Assembly (NCBI RefSeq): GCF_052118925.1
Contig: NZ_JBQKGG010000003.1
Coordinates: 124,001 to 188,000, forward strand
Direction: 5' to 3'
Source of the DNA: Lientehia sp934351765
GTDB taxonomy: Bacteria; Bacillota; Clostridia; Lachnospirales; Lachnospiraceae
Length of the DNA stretch: 64,000 nucleotides
The notes beneath the pieces were generated by a model that worked only from the letters and a program-made list of their open reading frames with translations, did no database searches and was not told where the DNA came from. The number at the start of each line of letters is the position of its first letter. Position 1 is the stretch's first letter. The translations under genes were made by a program, and so were the position numbers. Below are positions 7,650-15,068 of this stretch, in pieces.

Positions 7650-10600
7650 ATGAAAAAGAGAAGCAGAAAACTTCTGTCACTGCTGCTTGTGCTGGTCATG
7701 GCCTTTGGCATGGTATCAGTTACATCGGCTGCGGAGTCCGGACAGATATCGGCAGCTGTTCAGAGTGACGAAGAAACGGCTACAGCTCCGGCACCAAAGT
7801 TTGACAGCTGGAATAACCTGAAAAACAGTTCAGCGACGTATTATGAAGCGGACGATGGTGCAGCAAAACAGCTGTGGGTAGAAATTAAGCGGGACAATTC
7901 ATCCTATACGGTCGATACGCTGACTGTAAACTGGCAGGTTTCGGATGATGGAATCAACTTTACGGATATCGAAGACGCGTCTGCAGCATTCAATTCGAAT
8001 CTGTACAGCTACTATACTCCGGATATTAAGGCGGGTGAGACGAAATATTACCGTGCGGCCGTAACAAACAAGGGGCTTACCGAGGGTATGACGCCGACGA
8101 CGGTTTATTCGTATGTAGCAACAATTGTATTTAAAACCGGTGAACGTCCTGGTCTGCTGATCGAAAAGCCCATGCTGCGCCAGAGTGACGGAACTCTGAT
8201 TTCCGATGCGACTGTATCAGCAATCCAGTTATACGGAGGAAATAATGCTCTTCCCAGAAAGATTACCGGTGTCGGAACTTATACGGGTGAGCTGGCGAGA
8301 TTTTATGAAGGTACCTATGACACAGATAAGTATGCGTTCTGCGGATGGCAGATCGATGGTACTTTCTATTCCGGGACAGCCGATCAGGAGAGTGCGATCA
8401 ATGCGGTTCCTACCGAGGCGAATGGCTGGAAGAGCTTTATAAATGGAGATGGCTGGTATTTCTCCATGTACCGTGAAACTTATAATTTAAAAAGTCAGTA
8501 CCGGCTTCAGTTTGCAGGTGAAAAAGTCGATGAAGGTGCATTAAGCGTTCTTAAGGTAATCCCTGTCTTTGAAGCGAAGACAGATATGGCTTATAAGATC
8601 ACCATGACAGATTCCACCGGAGGAAAGGTACAGCAGGTTCGTGCTGATGGTGAAACTCATACGCTGCGGGCAAAAGCGGATTCTCTGTATCAGTTTTCTC
8701 ATTGGGAGCAGTCTTCGGACGGAGAGACCTGGACAGCCATCGAGGGCGGAACAGAAACTCAGGTAACTCTGACTGCGGATACTTTTTATCGTGCCGTATT
8801 CGAGAGCCCTTATAACGTCACCGGTCTGGAAGTGAAAGAGTATGCGCTCCCTTCCGAGGGGGATACCTGGTACCTGAATGTAGGAACGACTGTAGATCAG
8901 GCATTGCCGGATTACCTCATCGCAGCAGTTTCTGTTTATGATGGCGAGACGGCCGATGAGGAGCATCTGCTTGGAAGCTACAATGCCCGTCTTACAACAG
9001 ATGAAACACAGATGACAAACAAGGTGAAGATGAAGAAACGTCCCTCCGGCAATAACGGAAAGATCCTTGTGGTCATGAACACAGCAACCGGTAAGACGGC
9101 ACAGACCGTTTACCAGCTAAAGGGAACTCTGGACGCATCTGCATCAGAGACGACTGTTAACTCTGCAAAAGCATTTTTTGGAACAGAGCCGGCAGAGGTA
9201 CAGCTTTCCGCATCCGGCGATCCGGCGGTTAAGAGTGTGTTCTGGTCCGGCGGAGACAGTACGCTTGGAACAAGCAATTCCAGTGTTGTTAATGAGCATA
9301 CCGGTCTGGTTACATACAGCCCCTGGAATCAGAACAGATCTGTTGCCTATACGGTAAGGACCGGCGACGGAAGATACGCTGAAGTAAGCGTTTCCTATAA
9401 GATGACAGTTGCCAGCAAGATCAATGCGAACGTCCTGAAGGTTACTGCGGGGGAAACGAAGGAGTTTGATGCAGTCAATGTACCGAGCCCGCTTGACCGG
9501 GATCGGTATAAGGTAACGGCAGTCTCTTCCGACGAGGATATTTTTAAGGTTGAGATGGTAACAAAAACCGTAAATCCCTGGACGGCCAAAAATGCAGTGG
9601 TTCAGTACAAGATCACAGCTGTTAAAACAGGAACCGCGAAGCTGACCATCTCCACGAATTTCCAGAATAACCCGGTAATCTGGGAGTGTCCGGTGGTGAT
9701 CCAGAGCGCCGATATTCCGGTAACCGGACTCACGCTTTCCACCAATAAGACGGAGCTGACCAGGGGCGACAGCATGACCCTGGAGGCAGCGGTTGTTCCG
9801 GAGACCTCCCTGACAACAATCACATGGGAAAGCTCCGATCCGAAGACGGTCAGCGTAGAAGACGGAAAAATCACCGGCCTGAAGACAGGAAGCGCAACGA
9901 TCACAGCGACAGCGACCGATGCAAAAAATAATAAGGTAACAGCAACCTGTGAAGTAACCGTAACAAAACCAGTTTACAGTGTTGAACTTTATGTTCCGAA
10001 GAACACTGTTGGAGAGAACGGCCTGACTGTATATCCTACAACCGGAAAGGATGAATCCGAAAAGGACACCTTTGCGGCAGACAGTGCTGTTTCCGGCATC
10101 ACCCGTGACACAGAAAGCAACCAGCTTTATGATATTTATGAGTTTACTGCTTCCGAAGGAACGTATTCCTACCGTGCGGTAAGCGCAGACGGAAAGAGCC
10201 TTGGCGGCGGAGCCTTCAGCTTCCCGAACAGCGCGGCAGCCTCCGTGGACGGAAAGACCGCCCGCGTGACCCTGCGACTTGCAGAGGTTTCCGCGTCAAA
10301 CGAGTTTGGCGGCAGGAAAGCGGAAGCAAAGGATTTCATTGCAGGACTGACAAATGAAGTAAGCGCTGTGACCATGGGCGATGCGTATACCAACGCAGAC
10401 GGTTATGCCGTTTACCCGGCGCTGATCAGCGTCAATGATTCCCAGACCTACTACATGACACTTGTTCCGTCCGCAGAATATCGGGCAGCACATAACCTTA
10501 TGGAGTATCGAAAACAGGATGTGACCGCGGAAAAGGACGCATCTGTCCTGAAGCTTTCTGCAGAGATGGCAGCAGGCTGCTTCACTGTCAATGCACCGTC

Positions 10601-13600
10601 GGATGCAGAGGTTTTCATCTGTGAGCAGATGTCTGATGGGATCGTAAATGAATACAAGCCTGACGGAACCGCTGTACAGGAAGACGGAACCGTTGATTAT
10701 CAGTTCCACATTGCGATCACAGACAAGATGTTCTACCGCGTTGCCGGCGATTCCTATGTAACTTATAACGGAACCGTGGCAGACGGCAGCACCGAGCGCA
10801 AGGTCGTAACCGCAGAGATGTTAAATCCCTCCGGTGCTTCCAAGACAACGATCGACCGGAACACAGCATCCAATGGCGGCGCAAACATGGGTGACCTGTA
10901 CCTCAATGTAAACGCACAGGGTTATCTGAAGCTTGACGCCGGCAGCAGCTACCAGCTGAATGCACAGCGTAACTGGTGGGGCAGCAATGTTACCTGGGTT
11001 CTGGGCAAAGATTACCGTCTGATCCAGCCTGATTTCCATTATCAGGTCGTTGATCTGGACGGACAGGCAAGCGACAGTGTCATCAAGGTAAACAGCGACG
11101 GTACTGTGACCGCAGTAGGAGCAGGCACGGCGATCGTTCTGGTAACTTATGATTCCATGACCCTGAACTACCATGATGAGATCAAGTATTCCTACGACAA
11201 TTACGATCCTAACGGTTTCTACGGTGCAATCTGGCCGGAGGATACCGGAGTATTTGTTGTTTCGGTTGACGCCGGAAACAGCGGCATCAAGACTGGAATG
11301 ACACTCAATGCAGATCTGAACAAGGATACCAGCAAGGAAGCAGGCGCCGCCATTGATGCCGAGCTGGATCCCATTTACTTCACCGGTGACCAGGGTGAGT
11401 ATCAGTTCACTCCGGAAACCGAGGGCGTGAGCGTATCTGTTGCCAACCCGACAATGGGTGCAAATTCGTTAAGCTTCAGTGGATTTAAGACACTGAGCGC
11501 CAACGAGGACGGAAGCTACACCGTACCGCTGACAAACGGCAGAAACATCGTCAAGGTTGAAAAGAACGGAAATGCCGAGTATCAGGTGATCACCGGAAAA
11601 CAGATCTCTGTCAAAGTAAATGGAAAGTCTCTGGAGGATGCAGTGGTTGCCCCCGGTGAGAATGTATCTGTAACCTTTGATACGCTGTTCAACCCGGTAA
11701 CAAGAATGAGTCTGTACAACACAGATGCAGCAGCCATGTACCGCAGCATCAGCGGCATGGACGGTAAGATTGCCGGAACTGCCCGCGGTTCCTACGGCTA
11801 TTACTTCTTTGGTTCCACTGCGGAAAAGCAGACCATTACGAACCTGGTGGAAGAGGAAACCGATGCTTCCGGTTATAACAATCCGATCGTTAGTGTGAAG
11901 GATGCACTGACCGTTCCGGAGGATTTCCAGGGTGACCAGTTTGTTCTTTCCAATGGTACATTCAACGTAGCCGGATTCGGTGCCGACTTCGGCGGACACC
12001 GTGCCGGCGTAAAGACCTGGGGCAACTTATCTCCGAACACGCTGGCATACATGGGCAAGCTGCCGGATCTTTCCATCACCGTCGGTACTCTGGATAAGAT
12101 TGAGGTAACGGCTCAGCCTTCCAAGACCGAGTACCATGTAGGCGAAGCATTTGATCCCGCCGGCATGACCGTAACTGCTTCTTATACGAGCAGTAACGGA
12201 ACCATTACCAGAGAGATCGATGGCTATACATTCAGCCAGGATGCGTTTACTGAGGCAGGAGAGCAGAAGGTAACCATCACCTATACGCAGGGCAAGGAAA
12301 CCAAGACAGCAGAAGTTGCTGTTCAGGTGAAGGAAGCACAGGTTGAGAAGATCGAGGTGACAACACCTCCGACCAAGACCGTATACCGCGCAGGCGATAC
12401 CTTTGATCCTGCCGGCATGGTAGTAACGGCAGCTTACAGCGATGGTACCACCAGGGAAGTAACGGATTACACCGTTGCACCGACCACCATTGCAGCGGAT
12501 ACCGAGAGCGTTGAGGTAAGCTACAACGGAAAGACTGCTTCCGTTCCAATCCAGCTCAGCAAGGTGGCATCTATTGCAGTGACAAAGATGCCCGCAAAAA
12601 CCGAGTACACCGAGGGTGAGCTGTTTGATCCTGCCGGCATGAGTGTGGAGATCACCTATCAGGACGGCACCATCGAAGAAACCACCAATTACAGCTATGC
12701 ACCGACCGGCCATCTGACGACTGACGATACTGAAATTACCATTTCCTATGCCGGAGCAGATGCAGTTGACGGAATCGCAGCTGCAAAGATTGCGGTCACT
12801 GTAAACAAGAAGGATACGGATGACGGAGAATCTATTCAGGTAACGGTATCCTACAGCAGAGGCGGTGCATTTGTGTCTGGTTCCGAGGGAACGCTGTTAA
12901 GTAAAGCTCCTGTTACGGTATATGATACCAACGGTGATGGAAAGTTTACCATGAGCGACGCGTTCCGATCCATGCATAGGGAGTATTATAATGGCGGGAC
13001 AGACGGTTATGCAGATACGGAAAGCGGCTGGATTACCAGGGTTTGGGGTGTTAACACCGGAATGGTATCGTATGTTCTGAACCACTCCTGGGTATTCGGC
13101 ACTACAGAAGAAATTCATAACGGAGATGATATGGCACTGTATGAGTATGTGGATACGACCATGTATTCTGATCTGTATACCTACTTTGACAGCGATAGCT
13201 ACACGGCTGATCCCGGTACAGCAACGACATTCACCGTAACCGGAGTGAGTGTCATGAACAGCGGCAAGTGGGACAATGAGAATGTCACCAACGTGATTGC
13301 CGCACCCGTCGGTGCGACCGTAACGGTTTATGACCATAACGGAGCTGTAGTGGAAGGTCTGACAGCGACCACCGATGAGAATGGACAGTTTACGCTGACC
13401 TTCCCGAAGGATGAGGTTTATACCATTGAGGTAAGCGGAATCTGTGATTATACCTGTGCAGGCTGGGCCGGATCTGGAAACACCACCTATAAGAGTGCTC
13501 CGGTTGTTCCTGCCCGCTGCAAGGTAACTGTCGGCAAGGGCGCAGGTCTTCTGGGCGATGTGAATGGGGACGGTCAGGTCACTCTGGCAGATGCCATCCG

Positions 13601-13730
13601 TTTGCTGGATCAGGTAACTGCCGGAGAAAATGACATACTGCTGGCAGTCGGTGATATGGACGGAGACGGTCAGATTACTCTGGTAGATGCCATTGCGCTG
13701 CTGGATTTTGTAACCGCAAACCAGAACTAA
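7650..13730 (+). CDS. Giant secreted Ig-like/DUF4430-like/dockerin protein, riboswitch controlled
   Basis: The 2026-residue product starts with a signal peptide (KKR, hydrophobic core, cleavage near residue 28). An InlB/Flg_new-like beta repeat lies at about 313-385 and a Big_2 Ig-like domain at about 690-775. A long beta-rich region of unknown type follows. Three Big_3-like modules start near 1482, 1565 and 1640, each with an FDPAGM motif. A region at about 1729-1810 resembles DUF4430 (transcobalamin-like), and a beta-sandwich follows. The C-terminus is a dockerin (about 1967-2024) with two calcium loops, DVNGDGQVTLAD and DMDGDGQITLVD. There is no LPXTG anchor. The cobalamin riboswitch upstream suggests a role in corrinoid capture; the DUF4430 call is by eye. 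It is monocistronic. Confidence 0.88.
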   Translation: MKKRSRKLLSLLLVLVMAFGMVSVTSAAESGQISAAVQSDEETATAPAPKFDSWNNLKNSSATYYEADDGAAKQLWVEIKRDNSSYTVDTLTVNWQVSDDGINFTDIEDASAAFNSNLYSYYTPDIKAGETKYYRAAVTNKGLTEGMTPTTVYSYVATIVFKTGERPGLLIEKPMLRQSDGTLISDATVSAIQLYGGNNALPRKITGVGTYTGELARFYEGTYDTDKYAFCGWQIDGTFYSGTADQESAINAVPTEANGWKSFINGDGWYFSMYRETYNLKSQYRLQFAGEKVDEGALSVLKVIPVFEAKTDMAYKITMTDSTGGKVQQVRADGETHTLRAKADSLYQFSHWEQSSDGETWTAIEGGTETQVTLTADTFYRAVFESPYNVTGLEVKEYALPSEGDTWYLNVGTTVDQALPDYLIAAVSVYDGETADEEHLLGSYNARLTTDETQMTNKVKMKKRPSGNNGKILVVMNTATGKTAQTVYQLKGTLDASASETTVNSAKAFFGTEPAEVQLSASGDPAVKSVFWSGGDSTLGTSNSSVVNEHTGLVTYSPWNQNRSVAYTVRTGDGRYAEVSVSYKMTVASKINANVLKVTAGETKEFDAVNVPSPLDRDRYKVTAVSSDEDIFKVEMVTKTVNPWTAKNAVVQYKITAVKTGTAKLTISTNFQNNPVIWECPVVIQSADIPVTGLTLSTNKTELTRGDSMTLEAAVVPETSLTTITWESSDPKTVSVEDGKITGLKTGSATITATATDAKNNKVTATCEVTVTKPVYSVELYVPKNTVGENGLTVYPTTGKDESEKDTFAADSAVSGITRDTESNQLYDIYEFTASEGTYSYRAVSADGKSLGGGAFSFPNSAAASVDGKTARVTLRLAEVSASNEFGGRKAEAKDFIAGLTNEVSAVTMGDAYTNADGYAVYPALISVNDSQTYYMTLVPSAEYRAAHNLMEYRKQDVTAEKDASVLKLSAEMAAGCFTVNAPSDAEVFICEQMSDGIVNEYKPDGTAVQEDGTVDYQFHIAITDKMFYRVAGDSYVTYNGTVADGSTERKVVTAEMLNPSGASKTTIDRNTASNGGANMGDLYLNVNAQGYLKLDAGSSYQLNAQRNWWGSNVTWVLGKDYRLIQPDFHYQVVDLDGQASDSVIKVNSDGTVTAVGAGTAIVLVTYDSMTLNYHDEIKYSYDNYDPNGFYGAIWPEDTGVFVVSVDAGNSGIKTGMTLNADLNKDTSKEAGAAIDAELDPIYFTGDQGEYQFTPETEGVSVSVANPTMGANSLSFSGFKTLSANEDGSYTVPLTNGRNIVKVEKNGNAEYQVITGKQISVKVNGKSLEDAVVAPGENVSVTFDTLFNPVTRMSLYNTDAAAMYRSISGMDGKIAGTARGSYGYYFFGSTAEKQTITNLVEEETDASGYNNPIVSVKDALTVPEDFQGDQFVLSNGTFNVAGFGADFGGHRAGVKTWGNLSPNTLAYMGKLPDLSITVGTLDKIEVTAQPSKTEYHVGEAFDPAGMTVTASYTSSNGTITREIDGYTFSQDAFTEAGEQKVTITYTQGKETKTAEVAVQVKEAQVEKIEVTTPPTKTVYRAGDTFDPAGMVVTAAYSDGTTREVTDYTVAPTTIAADTESVEVSYNGKTASVPIQLSKVASIAVTKMPAKTEYTEGELFDPAGMSVEITYQDGTIEETTNYSYAPTGHLTTDDTEITISYAGADAVDGIAAAKIAVTVNKKDTDDGESIQVTVSYSRGGAFVSGSEGTLLSKAPVTVYDTNGDGKFTMSDAFRSMHREYYNGGTDGYADTESGWITRVWGVNTGMVSYVLNHSWVFGTTEEIHNGDDMALYEYVDTTMYSDLYTYFDSDSYTADPGTATTFTVTGVSVMNSGKWDNENVTNVIAAPVGATVTVYDHNGAVVEGLTATTDENGQFTLTFPKDEVYTIEVSGICDYTCAGWAGSGNTTYKSAPVVPARCKVTVGKGAGLLGDVNGDGQVTLADAIRLLDQVTAGENDILLAVGDMDGDGQITLVDAIALLDFVTANQN

Positions 13731-13734
13731 AAGA

Positions 13735-13778
13735 AATAATAGAAGAATAATAGAAGAATAATAAAAGAATAATAAAAG
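13735..13778 (+). repeat. Four tandem copies of an 11-bp A-rich unit
   Basis: The unit AATAATAGAAG occurs four times in a row. Copies 3 and 4 read AATAATAAAAG. The array starts five bases after the giant gene's stop codon. Unit length is close to one helical turn. Confidence 0.85.
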
Positions 13779-13780
13779 AA

Positions 13781-13852
13781 ATCCCCGCCCGGTCCACCCT
13801 GGTCCGGCGGCAGGTACATACAGAAGCTGCCTGCGCCGAACCGGGGACGTGG
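13781..13852 (+). terminator. Long GC-rich hairpin between the convergent giant and rubredoxin genes
   Basis: Outer arms TCCCCG (about 13781) and CGGGGA (about 13841) enclose an inner GGCAG/CTGCC stem. It sits between convergent genes and could stop transcription from either side, although a clear T run is missing. Confidence 0.45.
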
Positions 13853-13890
13853 ACTGTGACGGGGATTCCTATATCGAAAGAAACGACAGA

Positions 13891-14046
13891 TTATTCTTCC
13901 GAAAACTGATCTTTTCCAACGCTACACAGTGGACATTCAAAATCTTCGGGAACATCTTCCCACTTCGTTCCGGGTGCGATCCCTCCTTCCGGATATCCAG
14001 CTTCCTCATCATATTCCCAGCCGCATACATCACAAATATACTTCAT
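13891..14046 (-). CDS. Rubredoxin
   Basis: This short 51-residue gene encodes a complete rubredoxin, a one-iron electron carrier. Two CxxC-type iron-binding pairs are present: CDVCG at residues 5-9 and CPLCS at 38-42. Between them is the family GWEYDEEAGYPEGGI segment and the core aromatic KWEDVPEDF. In anaerobes rubredoxin feeds electrons to peroxide- and superoxide-detoxifying enzymes. The ATG has an AGGAGG site at 14052-14059 (reverse strand) and a consensus promoter upstream. It stands alone, convergent to the giant gene. Confidence 0.95.
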   Translation of the reverse strand: MKYICDVCGWEYDEEAGYPEGGIAPGTKWEDVPEDFECPLCSVGKDQFSEE

Positions 14047-14063
14047 AGTTGTGTCCTCCTTCA

Positions 14064-14126
14064 AAAAAATGATAATGATTACTGTTATTATATTTATATT
14101 ATATAGGATAAAGCAGAGAATGTCAA
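14064..14126 (-). promoter_or_regulatory. Rubredoxin promoter with possible Fur/PerR-type site
   Basis: On the reverse strand, -35 TTGACA (14121-14126), a 17-base spacer and -10 TATAAT (14098-14103) form a consensus promoter. Between it and the ribosome binding site, the forward-strand segment GATAATGATTACTGTTATT (about 14071-14089) matches the classical 19-bp Fur box at about 14 positions. A metal- or peroxide-responsive repressor site is a reasonable inference, not a demonstrated one. Confidence 0.6.
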
Positions 14127-14147
14127 TGATTATTCACGGTAAAGCCT

Positions 14148-14462
14148 TGAAAGCGGCTGGAAGCCGGAGTTTATTGGCAGCGAAGTTGATTTGCGTATCA
14201 ATATTTATCGAGGTCAGGTTGACGGCACTGTTGACCTCAATGATCTCAATAACGCCATTAAAGTGCCGGATACTATTGATAAAGTGCCGGATAGTGACAA
14301 TGAAGTGCCGGATACTATGAAAAAAATGCCGGATAGTGAACAGGAACAACAAATCTATAAATATGTATTGGAAAATGGTTCTATTACTACTGCTGAAACA
14401 GTAGAGATTTTAGATGTAAAACATCGTAGAGCCAGAGCTGATGCCTCCTATTTCATCGCATA
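14148..14462 (+). pseudogene. C-terminal remnant of an AlbA_2/RecG-like ATP-binding protein
   Basis: Reading from about 14148, a frame gives GWKPEFIGSEVDLRINIYRG and then four repeats of the VPD type (KVPDTID, KVPDSDN, EVPDTMK, KMPDSEQ). A winged-helix-like end follows (QIYKYVLENGSITTAETVEIL). This resembles the C-terminal part of the Schlafen AlbA_2-domain regulators common on clostridial mobile elements. The N-terminal catalytic part is absent and the 3' end runs into a different gene fragment, so it is decayed. Confidence 0.6.
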
Positions 14463-14704
14463 CCCTTCGTCATACGGGATGTACCAGACTGGGTGAAAAC
14501 AATGTCAATCCCAAAGTTATGCAGTATGTCATGGGGTGCTGGATGTCCAGTGGACATCCGTTTAGCACCGACCGTAGCGGAGCGAAGAACATTCAGATGC
14601 ACAGATCACCATGAATGTCTATAATTATATTGCGGAAAAGTCTCATGTGGAGAATGAGATGTTTAAAATGAACCTGCCGGAAATCGTACCTGCTGTGGTA
14701 TAAA
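14463..14704 (+). pseudogene. C-terminal remnant of a tyrosine recombinase (integrase), interrupted
   Basis: From about 14468 the sequence reads LRHTGCTRLGENNVNPKVMQ then YVMG, the catalytic H-x-x-R region of phage/Tn916-type integrases. After a 53-bp insertion (14537-14589) it resumes as HSDAQITMNVYNYIAEKSHV and ends at a TAA at 14702-14704. The insertion shifts the frame, and the N-terminal domains are missing, so the gene is dead. It marks a former integrative element next to clpB. Confidence 0.8.
14537..14589. repeat. 53-bp palindromic insertion inside the integrase remnant
   Basis: The insert interrupts the integrase between MG and HSDAQ codons. It contains GGATGTCCA directly followed by TGGACATCC (one base between arms) inside an outer GGTGCT/AGCACC stem, then a GACCGTAGCGGAGCGAAG tail. 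No open reading frame is present. It looks like a miniature palindromic element. Confidence 0.7.
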
Positions 14705-14905
14705 CCAGAAGTCGTTGCCGTAAAATGTGGTAAGAAAATCAGACGAATATATTTTTCCAAGAATTTATCGTAAAAATGTGGTCAAATCAAGAAAATCGAG
14801 TGCGAAAGTAAGTGAAAATCCCTGTGAAGCTACGCGATACGCCATGCACAGCTCGGGAATAAATCCCCTCGCTGTCGGGTTGTCGCCCTGTAAAATAGCA
14901 AAAAA
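14705..14905. other. Non-coding remnant region before clpB
   Basis: No supportable gene. An 88-codon frame crosses it, but it starts without a convincing ribosome binding site and shows no recognisable protein. It is probably residue of the former mobile element. Confidence 0.4.
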
Positions 14906-14907
14906 AG

Positions 14908-14946
14908 ACGTCCTCGCAAGTAAACTTGCAGGGCGTTATTTTTGCT
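14908..14946 (+). terminator. Intrinsic terminator at the edge of the mobile-element remnant
   Basis: CGCAAG and CTTGCA flank a TAAA loop, with additional pairing of the outer ACGTCCT/AGGGCGT, followed by TATTTTTG. It insulates the clpB promoter from upstream reading. Confidence 0.7.
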
Positions 14947-14989
14947 GCTTTGCATGGCTCGCAGCGTTCACACAATCTTCACAAAAGAA

Positions 14990-15032
14990 TTAGCACTCAC
15001 CTCTTGACAGTGCTAATAATGTGTGTTATAGT
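14990..15032 (+). promoter_or_regulatory. CIRCE operator overlapping the clpB promoter
   Basis: TTAGCACTC, nine bases, CAGTGCTAA (14990-15016) matches CIRCE with one mismatch. It overlaps -35 TTGACA (15004-15009). A 17-base spacer leads to -10 TATAGT (15027-15032). The flanks from 14966 to 15050 are close to identical with the hsp20 promoter region at 2987-3070, which points to a shared origin and shared HrcA control. Confidence 0.9.
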
Positions 15033-15068
15033 TCGTGTAGAACAAAGAAATGGTAAGGAGGTGTCCTT

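Noticed and set aside
13735..13778. CRISPR-like array
   Set aside because: Units are 11 bp with no spacers; simple tandem repeat.
14727..14993. 88-codon frame before clpB
   Set aside because: No recognisable protein; it crosses a terminator and the CIRCE region.
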